DNA from: Hydrogenophaga sp.
GTDB taxonomy: Bacteria; Pseudomonadota; Gammaproteobacteria; Burkholderiales; Burkholderiaceae_C
Reading direction: 5' to 3'
Length of the DNA: 64,000 bases
Assembly: GCA_011391595.1 (NCBI GenBank)
Contig: JAABQG010000012.1
Coordinates: forward strand, 1-64,000
Below are positions 23,782 to 31,777 of the stretch, piece after piece. The position numbers and the translations under genes are program-made. The notes below the pieces were generated by a model that was not told the origin of the DNA, searched no databases, and saw nothing but the letters and a program-made list of their open reading frames with translations. Each line of letters starts with the position of its first letter. Within the stretch, counting starts at the first letter, position 1.

Positions 23782-25503
23782 TCATTTCAGACCGAGCGTG
23801 CACTCGACGGCACTGACCAGGTCGCCGTCCACGGCCTCGCCTGTGGCACCAAGGTAGCCATCCGGGCGAACCAGCGCCCATGCGTGGCCAAAAACATGGC
23901 AGGCACCCTGCAGGTGCCCCTGAGGGTCGCGCACGTGCTCCAGCGCCTGTGCCCTGTCGTCCGGTCCGACGACCTGAACGCAGCGGACCGGCGCATGCTG
24001 GGCCAGTTGCTGCAGTCGCTGCGCGGCGGCGGGAGTGACGTCACCGAACACCAGGACCAGCAGATCGCTGCCGGCCCACCGGAGCAGGTCGTTGACCGCG
24101 CCCGGCGCGTTGTCCGGCCAGCGAAACGCCACGTTCTGCACCGATTGACCCCCCGTGCCTTCGCAGATGCTTGAGCGCGTGTAGGTGTTGGCCACCGCCA
24201 TGCGCCCGGTGTTGATGAGGGAGCGCGCGAATAGATGCTGACGCGCCAGGCCAATGGCGGCTGCGCGAAACGTGCGCTCCATGCCGTCGGCGGGCCGCAG
24301 GAACCGCGCGGTGCGGTTGGTGACACGCACGTTCTGCTGCGCCGCGTCGAGCCGCTCGTCGTTGTAGCTGTCCAGCAGTTTGGGGCTGGCGCGGCCGCGC
24401 AGGACGGCAGCCAGCTTCCAGGCCAGGTTGTCGGCGTCGGCCACGCCGGTGTTGCCGCCGCGGGCGCCAAAGGGGCTGACGATCTTGGCCGTATCGCCCA
24501 TGAAGAACACCCGACCGATGCGCAAGCTGTCCAGGCACTGGCTGCGGTAGGCGTAAGAGCCCACCCAGACGATCTCGACCTCGGTGTCAGCGCCGAACTG
24601 CCGCGCGAGGCGTTCACGCACGACATCCTCGCGGCTCACGGTGTCGGGGTCGGCATCGGGCGCCATCTGGTAGTCGATGCGCCAGACGTCGTCGGCCATC
24701 AGGTGCTGCCAGACGGCCCGGTTCTCGTTGAAGGGTGCTTCGACCCAGGTATGGCGCTCGACCGGCGGGCGCTTTGAGAAGCGAACGTCGGCGATGCACC
24801 AGCGATCATCCCCGCGGCGGCTTTGCATCGTGGCGCCGCACCATTGGTGAAACGAGGTGTGCGAGCCGGTGGCGTCGATCACATGGTCCGCCTCGATGCG
24901 GTAACTGCCGGCCGGCGTATCGACCGTGAGCGTGGCGAAGTCTTCGTTCTGCTCAAACGCGGTGACGCGCGACTTCCAACGCAGGTCCACGTGGCCGAGC
25001 TCCAGGATGCGTTCGACCAGAAACCCTTCGATATAGAACTGCTGGATGTTGATGAACGGCGGCTGGGTGGAGAGGTTGAAGTTCCCCTGCTGGCGCAGGT
25101 CGAAGGAATACACCTCGTCGGCGCCGGCAAAGGTGCGGCCCACACTCCACTGGACGCCTTTTTTGGCGATGCGGTCATAGATGCCCAGCTTGTCGAAGAT
25201 TTCCAGCGACTTCTGCGTGTAGCAGATGCCGCGGGACGACGCGCCTTTCACACCCACGGTGTTGTCCTCGTCCAGCAGCACGGCCGCGACGCCCAAGCGG
25301 GCCAGAGAGCAAGCCAGCGTGAGCCCGCTGATGCCGCCGCCTACGATCACCACCGGATGGCGCAGCACGGCGCCGGTTTTCAGCTCGGGGGGCTCGACAA
25401 ATGGGTATTCAGGCAGTGGGTACCCTGCGCCTTGGGCGAATTCGTAGCCGTTGGTAAAGGCCACAGCGCGGTACGCGGTGGCGCCAGGGAGGGTCTGTGT
25501 CAT
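23782..25503 (-). CDS. FAD-dependent aromatic monooxygenase (MhpA/PheA type)
   Basis: A 573-residue group A flavin monooxygenase. It has the Rossmann GxGxxG in PVVIVGGGISGLTLACSLAR (about residue 50), a DG-type segment in EADHVIDATGSHTSFHQW, and the second FAD motif GRVFFMGDTAKIVSPFGARG with GNTGVADADNLAWKL (about 330-360). A thioredoxin-like C-terminal domain follows. The family hydroxylates phenols or 3-hydroxyphenylpropionate-like acids with NAD(P)H and O2. The substrate is unknown, since no ring-cleavage genes are adjacent. The DUF2783 gene is downstream. Confidence 0.8.
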   Translation of the reverse strand: MTQTLPGATAYRAVAFTNGYEFAQGAGYPLPEYPFVEPPELKTGAVLRHPVVIVGGGISGLTLACSLARLGVAAVLLDEDNTVGVKGASSRGICYTQKSLEIFDKLGIYDRIAKKGVQWSVGRTFAGADEVYSFDLRQQGNFNLSTQPPFINIQQFYIEGFLVERILELGHVDLRWKSRVTAFEQNEDFATLTVDTPAGSYRIEADHVIDATGSHTSFHQWCGATMQSRRGDDRWCIADVRFSKRPPVERHTWVEAPFNENRAVWQHLMADDVWRIDYQMAPDADPDTVSREDVVRERLARQFGADTEVEIVWVGSYAYRSQCLDSLRIGRVFFMGDTAKIVSPFGARGGNTGVADADNLAWKLAAVLRGRASPKLLDSYNDERLDAAQQNVRVTNRTARFLRPADGMERTFRAAAIGLARQHLFARSLINTGRMAVANTYTRSSICEGTGGQSVQNVAFRWPDNAPGAVNDLLRWAGSDLLVLVFGDVTPAAAQRLQQLAQHAPVRCVQVVGPDDRAQALEHVRDPQGHLQGACHVFGHAWALVRPDGYLGATGEAVDGDLVSAVECTLGLK

Positions 25504-25534
25504 GGCGATGTGTGCTCCAGACTGAATTTATGAA

Positions 25535-25585
25535 CAAAAATGGCACTATTCCAGCGTCGAAAGGTCTTCATGTGCTATCTAAAAA
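25535..25585 (+). repeat. Dispersed ~50-bp repeat, copy A
   Basis: Contains CCAGCGTC (25551-25558), then 15 nt, then GCTAT (25574-25578), with A-rich edges and TGGC before the core. Copies B, C and D in this window keep the same core and the same 15-nt spacing. Confidence 0.7.
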
Positions 25586-25916
25586 GAAGTAATTCGGGAA
25601 GTCATCAAAGAGCCGTCGTTCGGACCCTAGGGCTGCCATTTTGCGGCAGTTTTGCCGATAGGTTCCACACTCATTGCATGACGGCCACGCGCGGCCGTCA
25701 TCATCGAAGCGATCCTTCTGCAAGCATGCCCCGCCGTTCCAGCAGTGCTGTTTCGAGCGTTGGCATCAACAAGGCGGCATCAATAGGCAAGTTCAATGCA
25801 GGACATTGACGAAGCTCATTGGACGCTATGCCCCATTGGCGCTAACCTGCTTAAGGCTCTGATAACCCGTCAGAGCTAAACTGCTTCATCTGTTCAACCC
25901 ACTCAAGGAGATATCC
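25586..25916. other. Spacer upstream of rubrerythrin with hairpins
   Basis: No credible gene in this stretch. It has CTGCC/GGCAG followed by TTTT (25634-25654), a perfect 9-bp stem ATGACGGCC (25678-25686) with GGCCGTCAT (25693-25701), and a 7-bp inverted repeat GCTCTGA (25856-25862) with TCAGAGC (25870-25876). The last one sits 40 nt ahead of the rubrerythrin start and could be an operator or leader hairpin. Confidence 0.4.
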
Positions 25917-26339
25917 ATGGCAGCACTCAAAGGCTCGCGCACCGAGCAGTGCCTGAAAGACGCCTTCGCTGGCGAATCCCAGGCCAACCGCCGTTATCTG
26001 TATTTCGCGAACAAGGCCGACGTTGAAGGCCAGAACGATGTGGCGGCGCTGTTCCGATCCACCGCCGAAGGCGAAACCGGCCATGCCCACGGCCATCTGG
26101 AGTTTCTGGAGCAGTCGGGCGACCCGGCCACCGGCATGCCGATCGGCCCGACCCGTGCCAACCTTGCCTCGGCCGTGGCCGGCGAGACGCACGAGTACAC
26201 CGACATGTACCCCGGCATGGCCAAGACCGCGCGCGAGGAAGGTTTTGACGAGGTTGCGGACTGGTTCGAGACCCTGGCCAAGGCCGAGCGCTCGCACGCC
26301 AACCGCTACCAGAAGGCCTTGAACGAACTCGTGGACTGA
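25917..26339 (+). CDS. Rubrerythrin (diiron peroxidase, no rubredoxin domain)
   Basis: A 140-residue ferritin-like diiron protein. Iron ligands are seen in [20 protein letters not shown], in [15 protein letters not shown], in [15 protein letters not shown] and in [12 protein letters not shown]. The C-terminal rubredoxin domain of classical rubrerythrin is missing, as in the short form. It probably reduces hydrogen peroxide under low oxygen. It precedes the FeS reductase and DUF3501 genes, a combination repeatedly seen in proteobacteria. A strong AAGGAG site precedes the ATG. Confidence 0.9.
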   Translation: MAALKGSRTEQCLKDAFAGESQANRRYLYFANKADVEGQNDVAALFRSTAEGETGHAHGHLEFLEQSGDPATGMPIGPTRANLASAVAGETHEYTDMYPGMAKTAREEGFDEVADWFETLAKAERSHANRYQKALNELVD

Positions 26340-26369
26340 GCTGGCCCCCACGTTCGCCCACGCCGTGTG

Positions 26370-26413
26370 GCTCTCTGCCCCCTAGGGGGCCCAAGCCGCC
26401 TTTGGGCGGCCCG
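26370..26413. repeat. Palindromic intergenic repeat
   Basis: A 14-bp palindrome, GCCCCCTAGGGGGC (26377-26390), is followed by the hairpin GCCGCC-TTTG-GGCGGC (26395-26410). This is the Comamonadaceae-type repeat often found between genes. It could act as a transcript-stabilising hairpin between rubrerythrin and the FeS gene. Confidence 0.65.
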
Positions 26414-26506
26414 GCGTCGGCGTTGATTCCGCGGGTCTTGTGTGTTGGGCGTCGCCTGCGGCGACCAATGCAGAACATCCTCCCCTCTTACACAGGAGCG
26501 CTCACC

Positions 26507-27856
26507 ATGGCCACCGAAGGCAATCTGGAAGCCCCCACGCGCCACCCGCTGGACTGGAAAAACCCTGATTTCTACAACGAGGAAAAGTGCTTCCATGAAC
26601 TGGAGCGCATCTTCGACATCTGCCATGGTTGCCGGCGCTGTGTCAGCCTGTGCGGCTCGTTTCCCACGCTGTTTGATCTGGTCGACGAAAGCAAGACCCT
26701 GGAGGTCGACGGCGTCGACAAAAAGGACTACTGGAAGGTGGTGGACCAGTGCTACATGTGCGACCTCTGCTACATGACCAAGTGCCCGTACACGCCGCCG
26801 CACGAATGGAACCTGGACTTCCCGCACACCATGCTGCGCGCCAAGGCCATCAAGTTCAAAAAAGGGGAAGTGGGCGCTGCCGAGCAGTTCCTCGCCTCCA
26901 CCGACGTGCACGGCCAGTTTGCCGGCATCCCCATCGTGGTGCAGGTCGCCAATGCGGTAAACAAGACCAAGGCCATGCGCAGCGTGATGGAAAGCGTGGC
27001 CGGTGTGGACAAGGATGCCTGGCTGCCCTCGCTGGCCACGAAGAAATTCCGCTCCGGCACGCCGAAGGCCACGGCCACGGTGACGAACGACGGCGCCAAG
27101 ACCCCCGGAAAAGTCGCCATCTTCGCCACCTGCTTTATCAATTACAACGAACCCGGCATTGGCCTGGACCTGCTCAAGATCCTCGATCACAACGACGTTC
27201 CCTATGTCATCGTGGAAAAAGAGAAGTGTTGCGGCATGCCCAAACTGGAACTCGGCGATCTGGACGCCGTCAACGCCTCCAAGGAAGCCAACATCCCGGT
27301 GCTGGCGAAGTACGCGAAGGACGGCTACGCCATCCTTGCCGCCGTGCCCAGCTGTGCATTGATGTTCAAGCAGGAGATTCCGCTGATGTACCCGGATGAG
27401 GCTGACGTGCAACTGGTGAAGGAGCACCTGTGGGACCCGTTCGAGTACCTGATGCAGCGCAAGCGCGACGGACTGCTCAAGACAGAGTTCCCCGTGCCGC
27501 TGGGCAACGTGAGCTACCAGATTCCCTGCCACGGCCGGGTGCAGAACATCGGCAAGAAGACCGAGGAGATGCTCAAGATGATTCCCGCCACGACGATCAA
27601 CACCATCGAGCGCTGCTCCGGCCACGCGGGCACTTTTGGCGTGAAGAAGGCCTACCACCAGCAGGCCATGAAGATCGGCAAGCCCGTGTTCAAGGCCATG
27701 GCCACCATGAAGGACGGCGCCAAGCCCGACTACATCAGCTCCGACTGCCCGCTGGGTGGCCACCACATCGCGCAGGGTTTTGAAGTCAACGGCCTGGGCG
27801 CGCCGGAGTTGAACCATCCACTGACGCTGGTGCGCAAGGCCTACGGATTGAGCTGA
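26507..27856 (+). CDS. Heterodisulfide reductase/GlpC-like FeS protein
   Basis: A 449-residue protein. Two N-terminal 4Fe-4S motifs are present, CHGCRRCVSLCGSFP (about residue 39) and CYMCDLCYMTKCPY (about 81). Two CCG-type cysteine domains follow, with ATCFINYNEPG, KCCGMP, PSCALMF, PCHGRVQ, CSGHAGTFG and DCPLGG. It resembles the GlpC subunit of anaerobic glycerol-3-phosphate dehydrogenase and HdrB-like subunits, but no flavoprotein partner is adjacent. It sits between rubrerythrin and DUF3501, so it may feed electrons to the diiron protein; this is inferred. Confidence 0.8.
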   Translation: MATEGNLEAPTRHPLDWKNPDFYNEEKCFHELERIFDICHGCRRCVSLCGSFPTLFDLVDESKTLEVDGVDKKDYWKVVDQCYMCDLCYMTKCPYTPPHEWNLDFPHTMLRAKAIKFKKGEVGAAEQFLASTDVHGQFAGIPIVVQVANAVNKTKAMRSVMESVAGVDKDAWLPSLATKKFRSGTPKATATVTNDGAKTPGKVAIFATCFINYNEPGIGLDLLKILDHNDVPYVIVEKEKCCGMPKLELGDLDAVNASKEANIPVLAKYAKDGYAILAAVPSCALMFKQEIPLMYPDEADVQLVKEHLWDPFEYLMQRKRDGLLKTEFPVPLGNVSYQIPCHGRVQNIGKKTEEMLKMIPATTINTIERCSGHAGTFGVKKAYHQQAMKIGKPVFKAMATMKDGAKPDYISSDCPLGGHHIAQGFEVNGLGAPELNHPLTLVRKAYGLS

Positions 27857-27894
27857 AACGAAACAGCCCTGTCCCCCACTGATCGAGACAAACC

Positions 27895-28485
27895 ATGCAG
27901 ACCACCGGAAAGATCACCCTTGACAGCCTCATGACGCTGGAGGCTTACAGCAAGTGGCGCAAGGCGCACAAGCCCGAGATCATCGCGCACCGCAAGCTTC
28001 GCTCGGTGCATCTGGGCGAGCACATCAACCTGCAGTTCGAGAGCGAACTGACGATGCGCTACCAGATCCAGGAGATGCTGCGGGTCGAGAAGATCTTCGA
28101 GGAAGAGGGCATCGAACAGGAAATCGAAGCCTATGCCCCGCTGGTGCCGGACGGCAGCAACTGGAAGGCGACGATGCTGCTCGAATACACCGATGTCAAC
28201 GAGCGCAAGCGCGAGCTTGCCCGCCTGATCGGCGTGGAAGACCGGATGTTTGTCGAAGTCGAGGGCTATCCGCGCGTCTACGCCATTGCCGACGAAGACC
28301 TCGACCGCGAGAACGACGAGAAGACCTCTGCGGTGCACTTCGTTCGCTTCGAGTTGACGCCGGCCATGTGCGCCGCCGTCAAGGCCGGCGCCGCCGTCAA
28401 GCTCGGTTGCGACCACACCTACTACCCGGCGCACACCCAGATCGCGGCCGAGACGCTGGCTTCGCTGGCGGGTGACCTGAAGTAG
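27895..28485 (+). CDS. DUF3501 family protein
   Basis: A 196-residue soluble protein matching DUF3501: LTLDSLMTLEAYSKWR-like start, IIAHRKLRSVHLGEHINLQF, TMRYQIQEMLRVEKIF, and the C-terminal LGCDHTYYPAHTQI. The function is unknown. Genes for DUF3501, this FeS protein and rubrerythrin travel together, so it is probably part of the same peroxide or redox response. It lies 38 nt downstream of the FeS gene. Confidence 0.8.
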   Translation: MQTTGKITLDSLMTLEAYSKWRKAHKPEIIAHRKLRSVHLGEHINLQFESELTMRYQIQEMLRVEKIFEEEGIEQEIEAYAPLVPDGSNWKATMLLEYTDVNERKRELARLIGVEDRMFVEVEGYPRVYAIADEDLDRENDEKTSAVHFVRFELTPAMCAAVKAGAAVKLGCDHTYYPAHTQIAAETLASLAGDLK

Positions 28486-28653
28486 CCTGGGCGAAGGGGT
28501 GAAGTTCGCCGGACCTCCGGTGTTCCAGTCCCTGAATTCCCGGGAAATTGGCGTGCGCCCGTCGAAATGAGGGTCGCGCGGGCGACCATATGTCTCGCCT
28601 GCGTTCCCGGGATGAAATGCGATGAACGCGTTGACTTGTCCCCAGCGATTCCA

Positions 28654-28719
28654 TTGATTTGGATCAATCGCGCAGCAAAACGGGCGTAAACCTGTTGTCG
28701 ATTCCTTGACCCTTATACT
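28654..28719 (+). promoter_or_regulatory. FNR box and -10 element of the cytochrome c gene
   Basis: A perfect FNR/Anr palindrome, TTGAT-TTGG-ATCAA, is at 28654-28667. A TATACT -10 element is at 28714-28719. With transcription starting near 28726 the box would be centred about 65 bp upstream, within the range of class I FNR sites. The cytochrome gene starts at 28783. It indicates anaerobic control of the cytochrome c gene and perhaps of the genes after it. Confidence 0.7.
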
Positions 28720-28782
28720 TGGTGCGTGTCCAATCGCGCTTACGAAATTTCAATTCGTTCCCTTCCATTCAGGAGTCTGCAA

Positions 28783-29127
28783 ATGATGAAGTCTTCCCTC
28801 TCCCTCCTCGGCGCATCCATGGTGTTGGCCTTGGCCAGTTTCAGTCCGGCTCACGCCTCTGTGGACGCTGACGCCGCGCAAACCCTGTTGAAGAAGAACG
28901 ATTGCACCAAGTGCCACACCATTGACAAGACCAAGAAGGGACCTTCGTGGAAGAAGGTGTCAGCCAAGTACAAGGGCAAGGCGGATGGTCAGGAGAAGGT
29001 CATCAAGAACATGACGTCCGGTTTGAAGGTCAAGCTTGAAGACGGCACGGAAGAAGAGCACAAGGTCATCGACACGAAGGACCAGGCGGCGCTGAAGAAC
29101 CTGGCGGACTGGATTCTGGCCCAATAA
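28783..29127 (+). CDS. Monoheme periplasmic cytochrome c (class I)
   Basis: A 114-residue protein with a signal peptide ending SPAHA (residue 25) and a single haem site, CTKCH (41-45), followed by GPSWKKVSAKYKGK as in c551/c552-type cytochromes. The usual Met ligand in a PM or GPM loop is not seen. The only later candidates are Met77 and His93 (in EEEHKV), so the sixth ligand is uncertain. It has its own FNR box upstream and an intrinsic terminator downstream. It probably shuttles electrons in the periplasm, possibly with the multihaem protein encoded next. Confidence 0.85.
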   Translation: MMKSSLSLLGASMVLALASFSPAHASVDADAAQTLLKKNDCTKCHTIDKTKKGPSWKKVSAKYKGKADGQEKVIKNMTSGLKVKLEDGTEEEHKVIDTKDQAALKNLADWILAQ

Positions 29128-29233
29128 CGCCACTTCAAGTGGCAAAGTCGCGGGGCCGTCCGGACAGATCCCCTGCGCAAACATAGCGTCACTGCCTGAT
29201 AGCTGATTTTTCCCCCATGCCTGCTGTTTGATT

Positions 29234-29270
29234 CAAGGTGCGATACGAACTGTCGCACCTTGTTTTTTTT
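29234..29270 (+). terminator. Intrinsic terminator between the two cytochrome genes
   Basis: A perfect 10-bp stem, CAAGGTGCGA (29234-29243) with TCGCACCTTG (29253-29262), is followed by eight T. It ends only 12 nt before the start of the multihaem gene, so it lies where the ribosome site of that gene would be and could also attenuate read-through. Confidence 0.9.
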
Positions 29271-29282
29271 GGAAAACCGACC

Positions 29283-31322
29283 ATGCAAACCAATTCCCTT
29301 TCGTTGCGCAGGGGCCGTCTTGTGGGACTTGCATGGCTGCTCGGTGCCTGTCTGAGCCTTCCCGGGTTCGCGCAAACGGCCGCTGCGCCCGTTGCGGCAC
29401 CGGCAGCAACGGCCCCGACGCTGGACAACGCCACCTGCCTCAGCTGCCATGACGGCAAGAAAGGCAAGCTGGAGGTTCCCGGCGCGGAAGGCAAACCGAG
29501 GGCGCTGCACAGCGTGGCCCCGGACAAGTTCGGACAGAGCGTGCATGCCAAGATGCAATGTGTCGCCTGCCACACCGACATCACCGACAACGCGGAAAAG
29601 GGCAATCTGCACGCGAAGGACACCGCGCAGAAGCTGAAGAAAGTGGATTGCGCAAGCTGCCACCAGAGCTTGTGGGAGCAGGCCCAGAAGGATGGAACGG
29701 CCAAGAGCAAGCCAGGCCTCGGGCTGGTCGCCGAAAACATCGAGGCCTACAAGAAATCGTTCCACGCCCGGCCCAACACGGACGACAAGACCAAGCCCAA
29801 CGCCTCGTGCGACAACTGCCACGACACGCACAGCTTCAAGGTGCCGGCGAAAGGCACGCCGGAATACGCCGAGCACCGCCTGGGCATTTCCAAGGCCTGC
29901 GGCGAGAACTGCCATTCGGATCAGCTGGACGCCTATGCGGGCTCCGTGCACGGCAAGGAAGTCCTGGACAAGAAGAACGCCAAGGCGGCGACTTGCGCTG
30001 ACTGTCACAGCGCCCACTCGGTCGGCAACTCCTCAGGCGATCCGTTCAAGCTCTCCGTGACCGGGCAATGCGGCAGTTGCCACGAAGCCCAGTACAAATC
30101 GTACAAATCGACCTACCACGGACAGATCAATACCCTGGGCTACGCCTACACGGCCAAGTGCTACAACTGCCATGGCAGCCACGAGATCCTGAAGGTCAGC
30201 GATCCGAAATCAAGGGTCGCGCCGGAAAACCGCATGAAGACCTGCCGTGAGTGCCACAACGGCAAGAAGGGCGTCGGCGAGGCGCCTGCCGGCTACGCCA
30301 GCTTCGAGCCGCACGGGCACGTCAACGACTTTGCGCGCTACCCGCAGATATGGATCGCGTGGCAGATCATGGTGCAGCTTCTGGTGGGCACCTTTGCCTT
30401 CTTCTGGTTGCACACCCTGCTTTGGTTCTATCGCGAATACAAGGAACGCAAGGCAAACAAGGGTCAGCCGCACATCAAGCCGGATGCCGTGCTGGCGAAG
30501 TACCCGGGCAAGCATGTCCGGCGGTTCAGCCCGATCTGGCGCATCGCCCACCTGACGTTTGCGCTGAGTCTGATGGTCCTGACGCTGACCGGCATTCCGT
30601 TGTTCTACCCCGATGCGCCCTGGGCCTCGGCGCTCATGACGGCACTGGGCGGGCCGCACATTGCCGGCCTCATCCACCGCGTGAGCGCGGTCGTCTTTGC
30701 CGGCGTGTTCTTCTGGCACCTGTTCTACCTGGCCTGGCTGATCGGGCGCGACTGGAAGAACTTCAAGTTCTTTGGCCCGAACTCGATGATTCCGAACCTG
30801 CAGGACGGACGCGACATGCTGGGCATGTTCAAGTGGTTCTTCGGCAAGGGACCGCGTCCCAAGTTCGACCGCTGGACCTACTGGGAAAAGTTCGACTACT
30901 GGGCGCCGTTCTGGGGGGTGACCATCATCGGCGTCAGCGGCCTGATCATGTGGCTGCCCGGCGTGTTCGGCGCCATCCTGCCGGGTTGGGTGTTCAACGT
31001 GGCCGCCATCTTCCATGCGGAAGAGGCCTTCCTGGCGGTGGTGTTCCTGTTCACGGTGCATTTCTTCAACAACCACTTCCGTCCGGACAAATTCCCGCTG
31101 GATGTGGTGATGTTCACCGGGACGTTCTCACTGGAGGAGTTCAAGCACCAGCATGCCGTGGAGTACCAGCGCCTGGTGGACAGCGGCGAACTGGAGAAAT
31201 ACCTGGTCGACGCCCCGTCGGCGGGCAAGCTGGCCGCTTCGAAGATTCTGGGCTTCACCCTGATCGTGGTTGGCCTGACCCTGCTGACCCTGGTCGGGAT
31301 CGGCTTCTTCACCGGAGGTTGA
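29283..31322 (+). CDS. Nine-haem cytochrome c fused to a membrane cytochrome b
   Basis: A 679-residue protein. After a signal peptide it has eight CXXCH sites (CLSCH, CVACH, CASCH, CDNCH, CADCH, CGSCH, CYNCH, CRECH) and one CX3CH site (CGENCH) between about residues 52 and 325. From about residue 355 it has five or six membrane helices resembling the b-type subunit of formate dehydrogenase or Ni-Fe hydrogenase. Candidate haem b histidines are in WRIAHLTFALSLM, HRVSAVVFAGVFFWHLFY and FHAEEAFLAVVFLFTVHF. The architecture is that of an inner-membrane quinol oxidase passing electrons to periplasmic haems, comparable to Geobacter CbcL. The direction of electron flow and the acceptor are unknown. 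Confidence 0.85.
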   Translation: MQTNSLSLRRGRLVGLAWLLGACLSLPGFAQTAAAPVAAPAATAPTLDNATCLSCHDGKKGKLEVPGAEGKPRALHSVAPDKFGQSVHAKMQCVACHTDITDNAEKGNLHAKDTAQKLKKVDCASCHQSLWEQAQKDGTAKSKPGLGLVAENIEAYKKSFHARPNTDDKTKPNASCDNCHDTHSFKVPAKGTPEYAEHRLGISKACGENCHSDQLDAYAGSVHGKEVLDKKNAKAATCADCHSAHSVGNSSGDPFKLSVTGQCGSCHEAQYKSYKSTYHGQINTLGYAYTAKCYNCHGSHEILKVSDPKSRVAPENRMKTCRECHNGKKGVGEAPAGYASFEPHGHVNDFARYPQIWIAWQIMVQLLVGTFAFFWLHTLLWFYREYKERKANKGQPHIKPDAVLAKYPGKHVRRFSPIWRIAHLTFALSLMVLTLTGIPLFYPDAPWASALMTALGGPHIAGLIHRVSAVVFAGVFFWHLFYLAWLIGRDWKNFKFFGPNSMIPNLQDGRDMLGMFKWFFGKGPRPKFDRWTYWEKFDYWAPFWGVTIIGVSGLIMWLPGVFGAILPGWVFNVAAIFHAEEAFLAVVFLFTVHFFNNHFRPDKFPLDVVMFTGTFSLEEFKHQHAVEYQRLVDSGELEKYLVDAPSAGKLAASKILGFTLIVVGLTLLTLVGIGFFTGG

Positions 31323-31331
31323 TGCTGGTCA

Positions 31332-31360
31332 GCTGATATGGAGCGGCTTTGCGTTCTAAT
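31332..31360 (+). promoter_or_regulatory. Candidate promoter before the frd remnant and rquA
   Basis: CTGATA (31333-31338) and TCTAAT (31355-31360) are spaced 16 bp in the 93-nt gap after the cytochrome gene. Each is an imperfect match to sigma-70 elements. If real, it is the old frdA promoter and now drives rquA. Confidence 0.3.
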
Positions 31361-31415
31361 GCCAACTTAGGAATCGGATATCTGGAGCCATCACCTCGGT
31401 GATCGAAAGGGAAAC

Positions 31416-31698
31416 ATGGAAATCGTAGAAACAGGCGTTGCCATCGTTGGCGCGGGCGGGGCCGGACTGCGCACCGCCATTGCGCTTGCCGAGGCAGACC
31501 CCTCCTTGCGCATTGCGCTGATTCGGCAAGCTGTGCTTCCTGGGCGTGATCACGCTGTTTCTGTGGCACGCGGCGCACCGCCTGCGGGTGACGCTGCATG
31601 ACTTCGGGCTGCGTCAGGATGCAAAGCTTGCCGTGGTGGTGTATCTTGTGGCCGCGGCGGGCACCGTGTTGACGGTGCTGTACCTCGTTCGCATCTGA
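31416..31698 (+). pseudogene. Deletion remnant of a second fumarate reductase operon (frdA'-'frdD)
   Basis: An ATG with a GAAAGGGAAAC ribosome site opens a frame reading MEIVETGVAIVGAGGAGLRT, then AIALAEADPSLRIALI, which is the FAD-binding N-terminus of FrdA (about 36 residues). Near 31525 the match stops. From 31525, in another frame, the sequence reads GKLCFLGVITLFLWHAAHRL, then RVTLHDFGLRQDAKLAVVVY, ending LYLVRI and TGA at 31696-31698. This is the C-terminal half of FrdD (57 codons). The rest of frdA, all of frdB and frdC, and the first half of frdD are missing, about 3 kb by comparison with the intact operon. The remnant differs clearly from the intact frdA and frdD here, so it is an older paralogue, not a recent copy. 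Confidence 0.85.
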
Positions 31699-31777
31699 GC
31701 GCCGCTCTCGGGCGTCGCCATCGAACCCCCTCCCGCAGTGGAGTGGGCGTCTTGTTCGAGTTAATGAAAGCTAGTCT

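Noticed and set aside
25540-25809. An 89-codon frame upstream of rubrerythrin
   Set aside because: It begins inside the dispersed repeat, has no ribosome site or domain, and spans hairpins.
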